This document shows positions 1-8,421 of a stretch of 64,000 nt of DNA, piece after piece; within the stretch, counting starts at the first letter, position 1; every line of letters begins with the position of its first letter. This stretch comes from Pararhizobium antarcticum (GTDB taxonomy: Bacteria; Pseudomonadota; Alphaproteobacteria; Rhizobiales; Rhizobiaceae), in the NCBI RefSeq assembly GCF_001885585.1, contig NZ_LSRP01000081.1:1-64000 (forward strand), read 5' to 3'. Under the pieces are notes generated by a model. The model did no database searches. It was given only the letters and a program-made list of their open reading frames with translations, and had not been told where the DNA came from. The translations under genes and the position numbers were made by a program.

Positions 1-1
1 C

Positions 2-958
2 TCCCTGCCCTTCGTCATCTACGGCATGATGGCAAATGCCTCGATCGGCGCGCTTTTCATGGCCGGCATCCTGCCCGGTATCGTGATGACCGCGCTCCTT
101 ATGCTGACGGTCTTCATCTTTGCACGACGCCATGGATGGGGTTCGGACACACCGTTCGAGCTTCGTCGGCTGGCTGGTGCATCGCTTGAAGTGGTTATTG
201 TGTTGTGTTTTCCGGCGGCAATCTACCTGCTGATCATGGCCGGGCTTTCCGTCAATATCGCCGTATTGATCGGTCTTGCGGTCCTTGTTGCAGTCGACTG
301 GTACTTCAATTTCCATGCCGTCATGGCACTGATGACACCCGTTCTGTTGATCGGCGGCATGACGATGGGCTGGTTCACGCCCACGGAGGCGGCGGTCGCC
401 GCGGTGATCTGGTCGCTGTTTCTCGGTCTGGTACGCTACCGCACCATGACGTTCAGGGCCCTGGCCAAGGCATCGTTCGATACGATCGAGACAACCGCAT
501 CGGTGCTTTTCATCGTCACGGCGGCCTCCATCTTTGCCTGGTTGTTGACCGTCAGCCAGGCCGCCCAGCTGTTCTCGGACTTCATGTTCGCGCTGACCGA
601 CAACTGGTGGACCTTCCTCATTCTGGTCAATATCCTGCTGCTCATCATCGGCGCTTTTCTGGATACGATCGCCGCCATTTCCATCCTGGTGCCGATCCTC
701 ATGCCTGTAGCAGCCCGCTACGGCATCGATCCGGTGCATCTGGGCGTCATCATCACGCTGAACCTGATGATCGGCCTTCTGACGCCACCAATCGGCATGG
801 TTCTCTTCGTTCTGTCGCGGATTTCCAAGATGTCGGTCGAGCGCACAACCATGGCCATCCTTCCCTGGATGATCCCCCTGTTCGTCGCGTTGCTGCTGAT
901 CACCTTTATTCCGGCACTAACGTTGTGGCTGCCGACGCAGCTTGGCCTGATCCGCTGA
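2..958 (+). CDS. dctM: TRAP transporter large permease subunit (DctM type), 5' end outside window
   Basis: The open frame runs in from the left edge and stops at 956-958, so only about the last 318 residues are visible. They are almost entirely hydrophobic, with at least eight likely membrane segments. The stretch MTMGWFTPTEAAVAAVIWSL and the later GVIITLNLMIGLLTPPIGMV are hallmarks of the DctM/TRAP large permease family. This subunit forms the sodium-driven channel that imports an organic or sugar acid delivered by a periplasmic DctP protein; dctP and dctQ presumably lie to the left. It is followed after 63 bp by a dehydrogenase, UxuA and UxuB on the same strand, so the substrate is probably a hexonate or hexuronate. 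Family is certain; substrate is inferred from neighbours. Confidence 0.93.
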   Translation, partial: SLPFVIYGMMANASIGALFMAGILPGIVMTALLMLTVFIFARRHGWGSDTPFELRRLAGASLEVVIVLCFPAAIYLLIMAGLSVNIAVLIGLAVLVAVDWYFNFHAVMALMTPVLLIGGMTMGWFTPTEAAVAAVIWSLFLGLVRYRTMTFRALAKASFDTIETTASVLFIVTAASIFAWLLTVSQAAQLFSDFMFALTDNWWTFLILVNILLLIIGAFLDTIAAISILVPILMPVAARYGIDPVHLGVIITLNLMIGLLTPPIGMVLFVLSRISKMSVERTTMAILPWMIPLFVALLLITFIPALTLWLPTQLGLIR

Positions 959-1021
959 TCACCGGTCTGTGCGTTATCGCGCCGGACCACCATAAAACTG
1001 AGTTGGAAAAAGGCTTCGGAC

Positions 1022-2089
1022 ATGCTGACGCGAGTGGCACGGCTCTACGGGACACGTGACCTAAGGGTCGAAACGCAGGACCTTGCGCCGCTTGGCGCGG
1101 GCGAGGTGCTGTTGCGCATGGCCGCTGGCGGCATCTGCGGCTCCGATCTCCACTATTTTCAGGATGGCGGCTTCGGGCCTGTCCGGGTCATCGAACCGAT
1201 CATCGCCGGTCATGAGGCGGCAGGCTATGTCGAGGCCCTCGGAGAAGGTATCGATGCCGGAGCATCGAAACTTGTTTCCGGGATGCTGGTCGCAGTCAAT
1301 CCATCGCAGCCCTGCGGACAGTGCCGGTACTGCGGTCTGAACCAGCCAATCCATTGCCTCGCCATGCGCTTCATGGGCAGCGCCATGCGCCTGCCGCACG
1401 AACAGGGCATGTTTCGTGATCGGATGATCGTACCGGCCATTCAGTGCCATCCCGTCGTTGGCAATGTCACAGCCGCGGAAGCCGCCTGCGCCGAGCCGCT
1501 CGCCGTCTGCCTGCACGCGGTGGCACAGGCCGGCGATCTCCTCGGAGCGAAGGTCCTCGTCGCGGGCGCCGGCCCCATCGGCCTGTTGACCATCGCCGCG
1601 GTCACCCATGCCGGCGCCGCCGAGATCATCGTCACCGATCTCAGCGATACGGCCCTGTCCCACGCGCCGGCCATGGGCGCGACGTCCACGATCAATGTCG
1701 CAAGAGATCCTGATGGTCTCGCCCCGTGGCAAACCGACAAGGGCCAGTTTGACGTGGTTTTCGACTGCTCGGCGGCGGGGCCGGCGCTTCGCTCAGCCTT
1801 TGCTGCGGTGAAGCCGCGCGGCATCATCGTCCAGGTCGGCGTGACCGGCGACATGACGATTCCGCTCAATGCCCTGGTTGGCAAGGAAATCGTCTGGCGT
1901 GGGTCACAGCGCTTCGATCGCGAGTTCGCACAAGCCGTTGCGCTCATATCAAACCGGACAATCGATGTGCGGCCGATCATCTCCCACACATTTCCACTTG
2001 AGAATGCGATCGAGGCCTTCGAGCAGGCTGGCGACCGCGCAGTGGCCTGCAAGGTGCAAATCACCTTCGATGGCGCCAACGGACATTAA
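1022..2089 (+). CDS. Zinc-dependent hexonate 5-dehydrogenase (L-idonate/L-gulonate 5-dehydrogenase family)
   Basis: Medium-chain alcohol dehydrogenase of 355 residues. Catalytic-zinc motif GGICGSDLHYF and GHEAAG near the N-terminus, structural-zinc cysteines in NPSQPCGQCRYCG, and a Rossmann motif GAGPIGLLT around residue 182. The segment MRFMGSAMRLPHEQGMF closely resembles IdnD, which oxidises C5 of L-idonate. ATG at 1022 follows a GGAAAAAGG-type ribosome site. It lies between a TRAP permease and uxuA-uxuB. Because oxidation of L-gulonate at C5 gives D-fructuronate, the UxuB substrate, whereas L-idonate gives 5-ketogluconate, the context favours L-gulonate 5-dehydrogenase. Family is sure; the choice of substrate is inference. 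Confidence 0.9.
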   Translation: MLTRVARLYGTRDLRVETQDLAPLGAGEVLLRMAAGGICGSDLHYFQDGGFGPVRVIEPIIAGHEAAGYVEALGEGIDAGASKLVSGMLVAVNPSQPCGQCRYCGLNQPIHCLAMRFMGSAMRLPHEQGMFRDRMIVPAIQCHPVVGNVTAAEAACAEPLAVCLHAVAQAGDLLGAKVLVAGAGPIGLLTIAAVTHAGAAEIIVTDLSDTALSHAPAMGATSTINVARDPDGLAPWQTDKGQFDVVFDCSAAGPALRSAFAAVKPRGIIVQVGVTGDMTIPLNALVGKEIVWRGSQRFDREFAQAVALISNRTIDVRPIISHTFPLENAIEAFEQAGDRAVACKVQITFDGANGH

Positions 2090-2100
2090 AGGAAAAGACG

Positions 2101-3297
2101 ATGAAGCACACATGGCGGTGGTTTGGCCCTATCGACAAGGTATCGGTGCGCGACGCCGCGCAGGCCGGAGCGGAAGGCATCGTCAGCGCGTTGCATCATG
2201 TGCCGACCGGAACGGCCTGGACGACCGACGAAATCGGCAAGCGCCAAAATGAAATCAAGGCCGGCGGACTCTCCTGGGACGTGGTGGAAAGCATTCCGGT
2301 ATCGGAGGATATCAAGACCCAGACAGGCCAATGGCGCAGCCACATCGCCAATTGGCAGGAAAGCCTGCGGCGTCTGTCTGCCTGCGGCATCCGCACCGTC
2401 TGTTACAATTTCATGCCGGTGCTCGACTGGACGCGCACCGACCTGCGCTGGGAAACCCGTCACGGCGCCAAGGCCATGCGCTTCGACCTCGGCGACTTCG
2501 CCGCCTTCGACATCCATATCCTGAAGCGCCCCGATGCCGCCCTCGACTACCCCGAAGGCCTGGTGGAGGACGCCGCAAAGCGGTTCGCCACAATGACCAA
2601 CACCAAGATCGTTGCGCTCGGCCGCAATATTGGCGCTGGCCTTCCCGGCTCGTCCGACGGCTATAGCCTCGAACAATTGCTTGAAAAGCTTCGTTGCTAC
2701 CAGGGTACAGACCGCGCCAGGCTACAGCAGAATTTCGTCGACTTCCTCTCGGAAGTCACGCCGGTCGCGGAGGAAGTCGGCATCAATATCTGCGCCCATG
2801 GTGACGACCCCCCGTGGCCTTTGCTCGGCCTGCCGCGCATTCTCTCGACCGAGGCCGACTACGCCCACATGCTGAGCCAGGTCAATAGCCGCGCCAATGG
2901 CGTCACGCTCTGCACCGGCTCACTTGGCGCGCGTGCCGACAATGACCTGCCCTTCATCGCCAGGCACTTCGCCGAGCGCATCCATTTCGTCCACCTGCGC
3001 AATGTCACGCGCGACACCGATACCGTGCCCTGCTCCTTTTTCGAGGATGAGCATCTGGAAGGAGGCACCGACATGGTCGCAGTGATCGCTGCCCTGCTCA
3101 TCGAGGAGAAGCGTCGCCGTGAAGAAGGACGGGAGGACCATCGCATTGCCATGCGCCCCGACCATGGCCAGGAAATCCTCGATGACCTGACGCGCGGTGC
3201 ACAGCCCGGCTATCCGGCGATCGGCAGGCTCAAAGGCCTGGCCGAGTTGCGTGGCATCGAACGGGTCCTGCTTCACGATCACTTTGGACTGGCCTGA
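2101..3297 (+). CDS. uxuA: Mannonate dehydratase UxuA
   Basis: Dehydrates D-mannonate to 2-keto-3-deoxy-D-gluconate in hexuronate catabolism. The 398-residue length matches the family (about 390-400). The opening MKHTWRWFGPIDKVSVRDA and the segment CYNFMPVLDWTRTDLRWE are strongly characteristic of this TIM-barrel enzyme, as are CAHGDDPPWPLLGLPRI and the metal-ligand region MRPDHGQEILDD. ATG at 2101 is preceded by AAAGGAAAAGACG, a good ribosome site, only 11 bp after the preceding dehydrogenase, so the two are one transcription unit. UxuB follows 3 bp later. There is no sign of truncation. Confidence 0.97.
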   Translation: MKHTWRWFGPIDKVSVRDAAQAGAEGIVSALHHVPTGTAWTTDEIGKRQNEIKAGGLSWDVVESIPVSEDIKTQTGQWRSHIANWQESLRRLSACGIRTVCYNFMPVLDWTRTDLRWETRHGAKAMRFDLGDFAAFDIHILKRPDAALDYPEGLVEDAAKRFATMTNTKIVALGRNIGAGLPGSSDGYSLEQLLEKLRCYQGTDRARLQQNFVDFLSEVTPVAEEVGINICAHGDDPPWPLLGLPRILSTEADYAHMLSQVNSRANGVTLCTGSLGARADNDLPFIARHFAERIHFVHLRNVTRDTDTVPCSFFEDEHLEGGTDMVAVIAALLIEEKRRREEGREDHRIAMRPDHGQEILDDLTRGAQPGYPAIGRLKGLAELRGIERVLLHDHFGLA

Positions 3298-3300
3298 CCC

Positions 3301-4704
3301 ATGGAACGTCTCTCTCAAGCGACCGTTCTACCCTCTTCCATCGCCCAGCCAGCCTATGACCGCGCAGCCCTTCGCCCCGGTATTGTCCATATCGGGCTCG
3401 GGGCCTTCCACCGCGCCCATCAGGCCGTTTATACCCAGCGCGCCCTTTCCGCGACCTTCGGTCCGTGGGGTATCATTGCAGTCAATCTGCGCTCTTTCGA
3501 GCCCGTCGAAGCACTGGAAGCGCAGGACGGCCTCTACTCCATCGTGGTGCGGGGAACAGCAGGCGATTCGGCCGAAGTGATCGGCGCGACCGTGGACTGG
3601 ATCTGCGCGGCGAGGGACGGCGCAAGGGTTCTGAGTTGTCTTGCAGATCCCGACATCCGCGTCGTGACGCTCACCGTGTCGGAAAAGGCCTATGGCCTGC
3701 ACCCGGCCACAGGGGGCCTAGATCTTAATCATCCGGCAGTTGTCGCCGACCTTGCGCATCCGCACGCACCAACCGGCGCCCTCGGTTATCTGATTGAGGG
3801 CTTGGCGCTCCGCCGTGCCAAGGGCATAGATCCCTACACCGTGCTCTGCTGCGACAATCTCCCGTCGAACGGGACGGTCGTTCGGCGCCTGGTGCTGGAA
3901 ATGGCCGAACAACGCGACGCGGAACTTGCACGCTGGATTTCGGACAATGGTGCCTTTCCCTGCAGTATGGTGGACCGCATCGTTCCTGCTGCGACAGAGG
4001 TTACCCGGTCGCTGGCAAGCTCCCTCATCGGCGTGGACGACCGTCTTGCGCTCGAGACGGAACCATTCATGCAGTGGGTGATCGAGGATAATTTCGTCTC
4101 CAGCCGCCCCGATTGGGAAGCCGGTGGCGCGATTTTTGTCCGCCACGTAGACCCCTATGAAAAGATGAAACTCAGGCTTCTCAACGGTTCCCACACGCTG
4201 ATCGCTCATCTCGGCCTGCTGCACGGCCACGAATTTGTCCGTGACGTGATGGCCGTACCGGAACTCGTCGACCAGGTACAGCGCCACATGAAAGCCGTTC
4301 TACCGACCCTTGATCCCGTCCCGGGCATCGATCTTGACGTGTATCAGTGCCAGCTCATCGAACGCTTCACCAACAGGGCGATTGCCCACCGCAACATCCA
4401 GATCGCGATGGACTGCAGTCAGAAGCTGCCGCAACGCATTTTCGCAGCGGCGGTCGATGCCTTGTCCGCCGGCGACAGCGCGACCGAATTTGCCTATGTC
4501 GCCGCACTCTGGATCGCCGTCGTTCGCAGGCGTATGGATTGCGACGATCCGCGCCGGGCAGAAATCCTGTCTGCTGCAAGCAACCTCGACCCAGCCGATC
4601 CCTCCGCCTCCTTCTTTGCTATTGGCGGGCTGTTCCCGCGCGAACTGGTTGCGGCCAGAGCGTGGCGCGATCTGGTGAACGGCGAGCTGAAGACTCTTTC
4701 TTGA
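3301..4704 (+). CDS. uxuB: Fructuronate reductase / mannitol dehydrogenase family (UxuB)
   Basis: Polyol-type long-chain dehydrogenase of 467 residues. The N-terminal Rossmann signature HIGLGAFHRAHQAVY and the C-terminal catalytic block KMKLRLLNGSHTLIAHLG, with the conserved Lys, Asn and His, are both present. In the UxuB branch it reduces D-fructuronate to D-mannonate with NADH, the step before UxuA. It starts 3 bp after uxuA and ends the operon; a hairpin with a short T run follows at 4740-4779. Mannitol/altronate relatives share the fold, but adjacency to uxuA makes fructuronate the best substrate call. Confidence 0.93.
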   Translation: MERLSQATVLPSSIAQPAYDRAALRPGIVHIGLGAFHRAHQAVYTQRALSATFGPWGIIAVNLRSFEPVEALEAQDGLYSIVVRGTAGDSAEVIGATVDWICAARDGARVLSCLADPDIRVVTLTVSEKAYGLHPATGGLDLNHPAVVADLAHPHAPTGALGYLIEGLALRRAKGIDPYTVLCCDNLPSNGTVVRRLVLEMAEQRDAELARWISDNGAFPCSMVDRIVPAATEVTRSLASSLIGVDDRLALETEPFMQWVIEDNFVSSRPDWEAGGAIFVRHVDPYEKMKLRLLNGSHTLIAHLGLLHGHEFVRDVMAVPELVDQVQRHMKAVLPTLDPVPGIDLDVYQCQLIERFTNRAIAHRNIQIAMDCSQKLPQRIFAAAVDALSAGDSATEFAYVAALWIAVVRRRMDCDDPRRAEILSAASNLDPADPSASFFAIGGLFPRELVAARAWRDLVNGELKTLS

Positions 4705-4739
4705 ACCACCGGATTATTTCGACAACGCCACGATCTAAA

Positions 4740-4779
4740 CCAAGGGATCGATGACAGGATCCCTTGGCATAGCCCTTTT
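4740..4779 (+). terminator. Hairpin downstream of uxuB
   Basis: Perfect 10-bp inverted repeat, CCAAGGGATC at 4740-4749 and GATCCCTTGG at 4758-4767, with an 8-nt loop, followed after 7 nt by TTTTT at 4775-4779. Placed 36 bp after the uxuB stop, in a convergent region facing kup. The T run is short and not immediately after the stem, so termination efficiency is uncertain. Confidence 0.55.
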
Positions 4780-5003
4780 TGTAAATGGTTGTGGCGTGGC
4801 AAACTTTCGGCACGCTTGCGGAACTCCGGTGGGCCTTCGATGACGGCACCATCGGAAAGCTGCGTCATAGTTCGGCGATACAGCATCTGTCGGGGTGTGG
4901 CGTCAGGCGGTACGGCAGGATGGCCCTCCGTCCTGCGCCGTGCGATCGCTTCCGGCACGACCGAAATATCGCAACTTTCAGCAACAAGGACACGAGACCC
5001 GGA

Positions 5004-6905
5004 TCAGATCGTGACCTGGATTCCGAGCTCAACTACGCGGCCCGTCGGAAGCTGGAAATATTCGGTGGCGTTGCTGGCATTTCGGGCAAGACCAATGAAC
5101 ACGCGATCTTGCCAAAGCGGCATTCCGCCCTTCACCGATGGCCTGATCGTGCGGCGCGACAAAAAGAATGACGTGGACATGATATCGAACTTCCAGCCGA
5201 GTTTTCGTGCCAGCGCGAGAGCCTTTGGAATGTTCGGCGTCTCCATATAGCCGAAGGTGATGACCGCGCGGCTAAACAGCGGATTGAAGCTCTCAAAATG
5301 GATTTTCTCGTCGTCTGGTACGATCGGCGAACTGGATGTAACCACGCTTAGAATGACGTTGTGTTCGTGCAGCACTTTGTAGTGTTTGAGGCTGTGAAGG
5401 AGAGCAGTTGGCGCACCCTCGACTTCGCTTGTCAGAAAGATCGCTGTTCCGGGAACGGTGTTGGGCTTCTTCTTCGTTAGATTACCGAGAAGGAAATCCA
5501 GCGGCACATCGTCCGCCTTTGTCCGGTCTGATAGCAGTTTGCGTCCCGATATCCAAGTCTGCATCAAAAAAGCGATGAAGATGGCGACAACTGCCGGGAC
5601 CCAGCCGCCTTGGGCAAATTTGGCAACATTGGCGACAAAGAACCCGGCATCGATGATGAGCAGCGGAATGACAACCGCGAGCGCCGCAACAAGCCGCCAA
5701 CGCCATATCTGCCGCATGACCACGAGAAGCAGAATAGCCGTCACCAGCATCTCCCCCGTCACAGCAATGCCATAGGCTGCGGAAAGGGCGCTCGAGCTTT
5801 TGAAGCCGACCACCAGAAGGACGACGGAGATCAGCAGCAGGAAGTTAACCTGCGGCATGAAGATCTGGCCGGCCTGTGTTTCAGACGTGTGGAGCACGGT
5901 AAAACGGGGCAGCAAATTGAGGTGCATCGCCTGGCTCATGAGCGAGAAGGCACCGGAAATCACCGCCTGACTGGCTATAACCGTCGCCATCGTGGCCAGC
6001 ACCACCATCGGCAGCAACGCCCACTCGGGCTGCATCTCGAAAAAGGGATGCTCGACCGACTCAAGATGGGTCAGCACGAAAGCGCCCTGCCCGAAATAGT
6101 TCAGCAGAAGGCATGGAAACACCAGCGCGAACCAAGCGAAGACGATCGGCCGGCGGCCGAAATGTCCGAGATCGACATAAAGGGCCTCGGCACCTGTGAC
6201 GGCGAGAAAGACCGCTCCGAGCACGGCGATGGAAATATACGCATGGTCGATCAGGAAACGGATGCCATAGTATGGATTGAGAGCGACCAAAACGCCGGGC
6301 GCTTCAAATATATGGACAAGGCCAGAAACGCCGAGCGCGAGAAACCATAGCGCGGTGATCGGCCCGAATACGGATGCCACGCGCCCGGTCCCAAATCTTT
6401 GGACGAAGAAGAGCGCGACGATGATGCACAGCGTGATCGGCACGACCCAATTGGCGAGCTGGGGCGCAAGGACCTCCAGCCCTTCAACGGCCGAGAGAAC
6501 GGAAATTGCCGGGGTGATGATGGCATCACCAATAAACAATGACGCACCGATGATGCCGAGAACCAGAACCCAGACGGGTCTGCCCTTCAAGCTGTTTCGG
6601 GCAAGCGTCATCAAGGAAAGCGTGCCGCCCTCCCCGTGGTTGTCAGCCTTCAAAACGAAGCCGACATACTTGACCGTCACAACAAGAGTTAGCGCCCAGA
6701 CTATAAGGGACAGAAGTCCGAGAATCTCTGTGACGGTTCCGCCTACCGACTGTTTCGATGCATGAAGCGCCTCGCGGAAAGCGTAGATCGGGCTTGTACC
6801 GATATCGCCGTACACGACCCCGATCGCCCCTAGTACAAGTATGCGAAAGTTCTTGTTCTCAGCGGGTGCTTTGTCTCCGATGTCCGGCTCTGGAGCAGGC
6901 GTCAA
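5004..6905 (-). CDS. kup: KUP-family potassium uptake protein
   Basis: Inner-membrane potassium/proton symporter. Near the N-terminus lies GVVYGDIGTSPIYAFREAL, the signature of the family, followed by about twelve hydrophobic segments and a soluble C-terminal domain of roughly 170 residues. I place the start at a TTG (complement of 6903-6905) because AGGAGA sits 6 nt upstream of it. This gives 633 residues, the usual length; an upstream ATG at 6965 would add 20 residues with no ribosome site. It faces uxuB and lies beside the decayed kdp operon and ktrAB, so it is one of two intact potassium systems here. Confidence 0.95.
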   Translation of the reverse strand: MTPAPEPDIGDKAPAENKNFRILVLGAIGVVYGDIGTSPIYAFREALHASKQSVGGTVTEILGLLSLIVWALTLVVTVKYVGFVLKADNHGEGGTLSLMTLARNSLKGRPVWVLVLGIIGASLFIGDAIITPAISVLSAVEGLEVLAPQLANWVVPITLCIIVALFFVQRFGTGRVASVFGPITALWFLALGVSGLVHIFEAPGVLVALNPYYGIRFLIDHAYISIAVLGAVFLAVTGAEALYVDLGHFGRRPIVFAWFALVFPCLLLNYFGQGAFVLTHLESVEHPFFEMQPEWALLPMVVLATMATVIASQAVISGAFSLMSQAMHLNLLPRFTVLHTSETQAGQIFMPQVNFLLLISVVLLVVGFKSSSALSAAYGIAVTGEMLVTAILLLVVMRQIWRWRLVAALAVVIPLLIIDAGFFVANVAKFAQGGWVPAVVAIFIAFLMQTWISGRKLLSDRTKADDVPLDFLLGNLTKKKPNTVPGTAIFLTSEVEGAPTALLHSLKHYKVLHEHNVILSVVTSSSPIVPDDEKIHFESFNPLFSRAVITFGYMETPNIPKALALARKLGWKFDIMSTSFFLSRRTIRPSVKGGMPLWQDRVFIGLARNASNATEYFQLPTGRVVELGIQVTI

Positions 6906-7072
6906 ATTCGATCTCCTGTTATATTCAACAAAGCAATCTAGGGCGGCACACCAAGGATCGCGCATCTGGGCGTGATCGTTCTAGGGCGCACAGCTCTCAA
7001 CACTCGTCAACCAATATGTTCAGCGCCGGAGAACATAAGTTGCGGCTGATGGGACGCACGGCAGTTACCGAT

Positions 7073-7771
7073 CTACGACATCTCATTCTCCACCTTCATG
7101 CGATAGCCCATGCCCGGCTCGGTACGCACGATCCGCGGCTCGGTCGGGTCACGGTCGATCTTCTGGCGAAGCTGGCCGATGAACACACGCAGATAATGCA
7201 GGTCGTCGCCATGTGCTGGGCCCCACACAGTGGTTAAAAGCATCCGATGGGTAACGACGCGGCCTGCATGACGGGAGAGCAGGAGCAGCAGGTCATATTC
7301 CTTCGGTGTCAGATGGATGGTCTCGGCCCCACGTGTGATCAGTCGCCGGATCGGATCGATGGTGAGGTCGTCCACTTCCATGATCGTCGGGATCGCATCT
7401 CGCCTGCCACGGTGGCGAAGGGCATTGCGGATGCGGGCGGTCAGTTCGCCGATGCCGAAGGGCTTTTCGACGTAATCGTCGGCCCCCAAGTCAAGGGCTG
7501 CAATCTTCTCGCTTTCCCGATCGCGGGCAAAGAGAATGATGATCGGCACCTCGCTCCAGCCGCGCAGGCTGGAGATTACATCCTTGCCGTCCATGTCCGG
7601 CAAGCCGAGATCGAGGATGACCAGGTCCGGCGCTTGGGTTGCCACCGCCTTCAGCGCCTGCGCACCGTTCATGGCTTCAATCACGTCATAGCCTGCTGCT
7701 GTCAGGGAGGGCCTCAGGAAACGCTGTATCTGCGGCTCATCGTCAACCACCAGGATGCGGGATACGGTCAT
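7073..7771 (-). CDS. kdpE: KdpE-type response regulator, orphaned
   Basis: OmpR-family two-component regulator of 232 residues. Receiver domain with acidic pocket D10-D11, phosphoacceptor D54 ([12 protein letters not shown]) and K103; winged-helix DNA-binding domain from about residue 130 with the [20 protein letters not shown] block. The ATG overlaps the ancestral kdpD stop as ATGA at 7768-7771, the standard kdpDE junction, so longer N-terminal readings are not real. Odd point: the switch Ser/Thr of the receiver, expected in the LSAR motif, is Phe81 (LFAR; TTT instead of a serine codon such as TCT). Its sensor partner kdpD is destroyed and its target kdpABC is missing, so the protein is probably non-functional in Kdp signalling and may be drifting. 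Confidence 0.93.
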   Translation of the reverse strand: MTVSRILVVDDEPQIQRFLRPSLTAAGYDVIEAMNGAQALKAVATQAPDLVILDLGLPDMDGKDVISSLRGWSEVPIIILFARDRESEKIAALDLGADDYVEKPFGIGELTARIRNALRHRGRRDAIPTIMEVDDLTIDPIRRLITRGAETIHLTPKEYDLLLLLSRHAGRVVTHRMLLTTVWGPAHGDDLHYLRVFIGQLRQKIDRDPTEPRIVRTEPGMGYRMKVENEMS

Positions 7772-8237
7772 CCGGGCTCCCTCGATGCTGTTTCGGCGTC
7801 CGGGAAGCGCAGGATAATGCGGGTCCCTTTCTTTTCCACGCCGGGCTCTCCGCATGGATCGTCCCGCCCATCGCCTCGACGAACCCGCGCGCGATGGACA
7901 GGCCAAGGCCGGTGCGGGGCGCGCGACCATCCGGCTTGCCCCTGCGATAAAATTTTTCGAACACCCGGTCGAGATCCTCGTTCGGTATGCCCTAGCCAAG
8001 GTCCGTCACGGATACCAGCACGGCCGTGCCCTCGCGACGGGCATAGACATTGATCGGTTCATCACCGCCATATTTGACCGCATTGTCGAGCAGATTGAAC
8101 AGCACCTGGCCGATGAGCACGCTGTCGCCTCTGATCAGCGGCAGATGCGGCGCGATGCCGGTTTCGATGGCGCGGTCCGGGGCGTATTTGCGCGTCCGCT
8201 CGACGGCTGACTGGACCACGTCGGCACCGTCCACCCA
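7768..8237 (-). pseudogene. kdpD: kdpD remnant: C-terminal kinase fragment with stop and frameshift
   Basis: Only the end of the KdpD sensor kinase remains, about 155 codons. Read on the minus strand from 8237: WVDGADVVQSAVERTRKYAP (end of the HisKA region), then the ATPase N box FNLLDNAVKYGG. An in-frame TAG follows at 7992-7994, where the G1 box would continue (VTDLG[15 protein letters not shown]). The frame then runs on through EKFYRRGK and [16 protein letters not shown]. Near 7840 a frameshift moves the ending [10 protein letters not shown] into another frame, whose TGA overlaps the kdpE ATG. The first ~730 codons are gone and the fragment abuts kdpF directly. Confidence 0.9.
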
Positions 8238-8242
8238 TGCTC

Positions 8243-8329
8243 CTAAAACCGCTCGGGACGCAGAAGGGTGATCAAAAGATAGATGGCGAGGGCAATGGCG
8301 ACGAGAAGGCCGAAGAGAGGTTCAAGCAT
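8243..8329 (-). CDS. kdpF: KdpF small membrane subunit, stranded
   Basis: A 28-residue single-span membrane peptide, MLEPLFGLLVAIALAIYLLI followed by TLLRPERF, matching KdpF, the small stabilising subunit of the KdpFABC potassium ATPase. Normally kdpA starts just downstream. Here the TAG at 8243-8245 is followed within about 6 bp by the middle of kdpD, so KdpF has no complex to join. The reading frame is intact, which marks the left edge of the deletion. Too short for routine gene callers. Confidence 0.85.
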   Translation of the reverse strand: MLEPLFGLLVAIALAIYLLITLLRPERF

Positions 8330-8421
8330 GCTCGCCCCCCCAAAGCCGGTCGAGGGCGCGGCATAAGTGCAAGAACAAGAAGCGTGCCGCCACCAAGCGC
8401 CAGAAACATGAGGTCGGACAT
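8322..8421 (-). pseudogene. Frameshifted small membrane ORF at the head of the kdp operon
   Basis: Starts MSDLMFLALGGGTLLVLAL at an ATG (complement of 8419-8421) with GGAGAAACGGAC just upstream. Rhizobial kdp operons usually have a tiny one-span protein here, of the kind ending ALYA-ALDRLWGGEHA. The remainder of that ending (DRLWGGEHA and TGA at 8322-8324, overlapping kdpF) is present but in a different frame. The 100-nt length is not a multiple of three and fits two single-base losses around 8350-8365. The family comparison is from memory; the frame break is seen directly. Confidence 0.6.

Noticed and set aside
4494-4958. Minus-strand open frame of 154 codons after uxuB
   Set aside because: Overlaps uxuB antisense for much of its length and has no recognisable domain.
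7772-7999. 76-codon N-terminal extension of kdpE
   Set aside because: It is the antisense-free but wrong-frame reading of the kdpD remnant; the ATGA junction and family length set the start at 7771.
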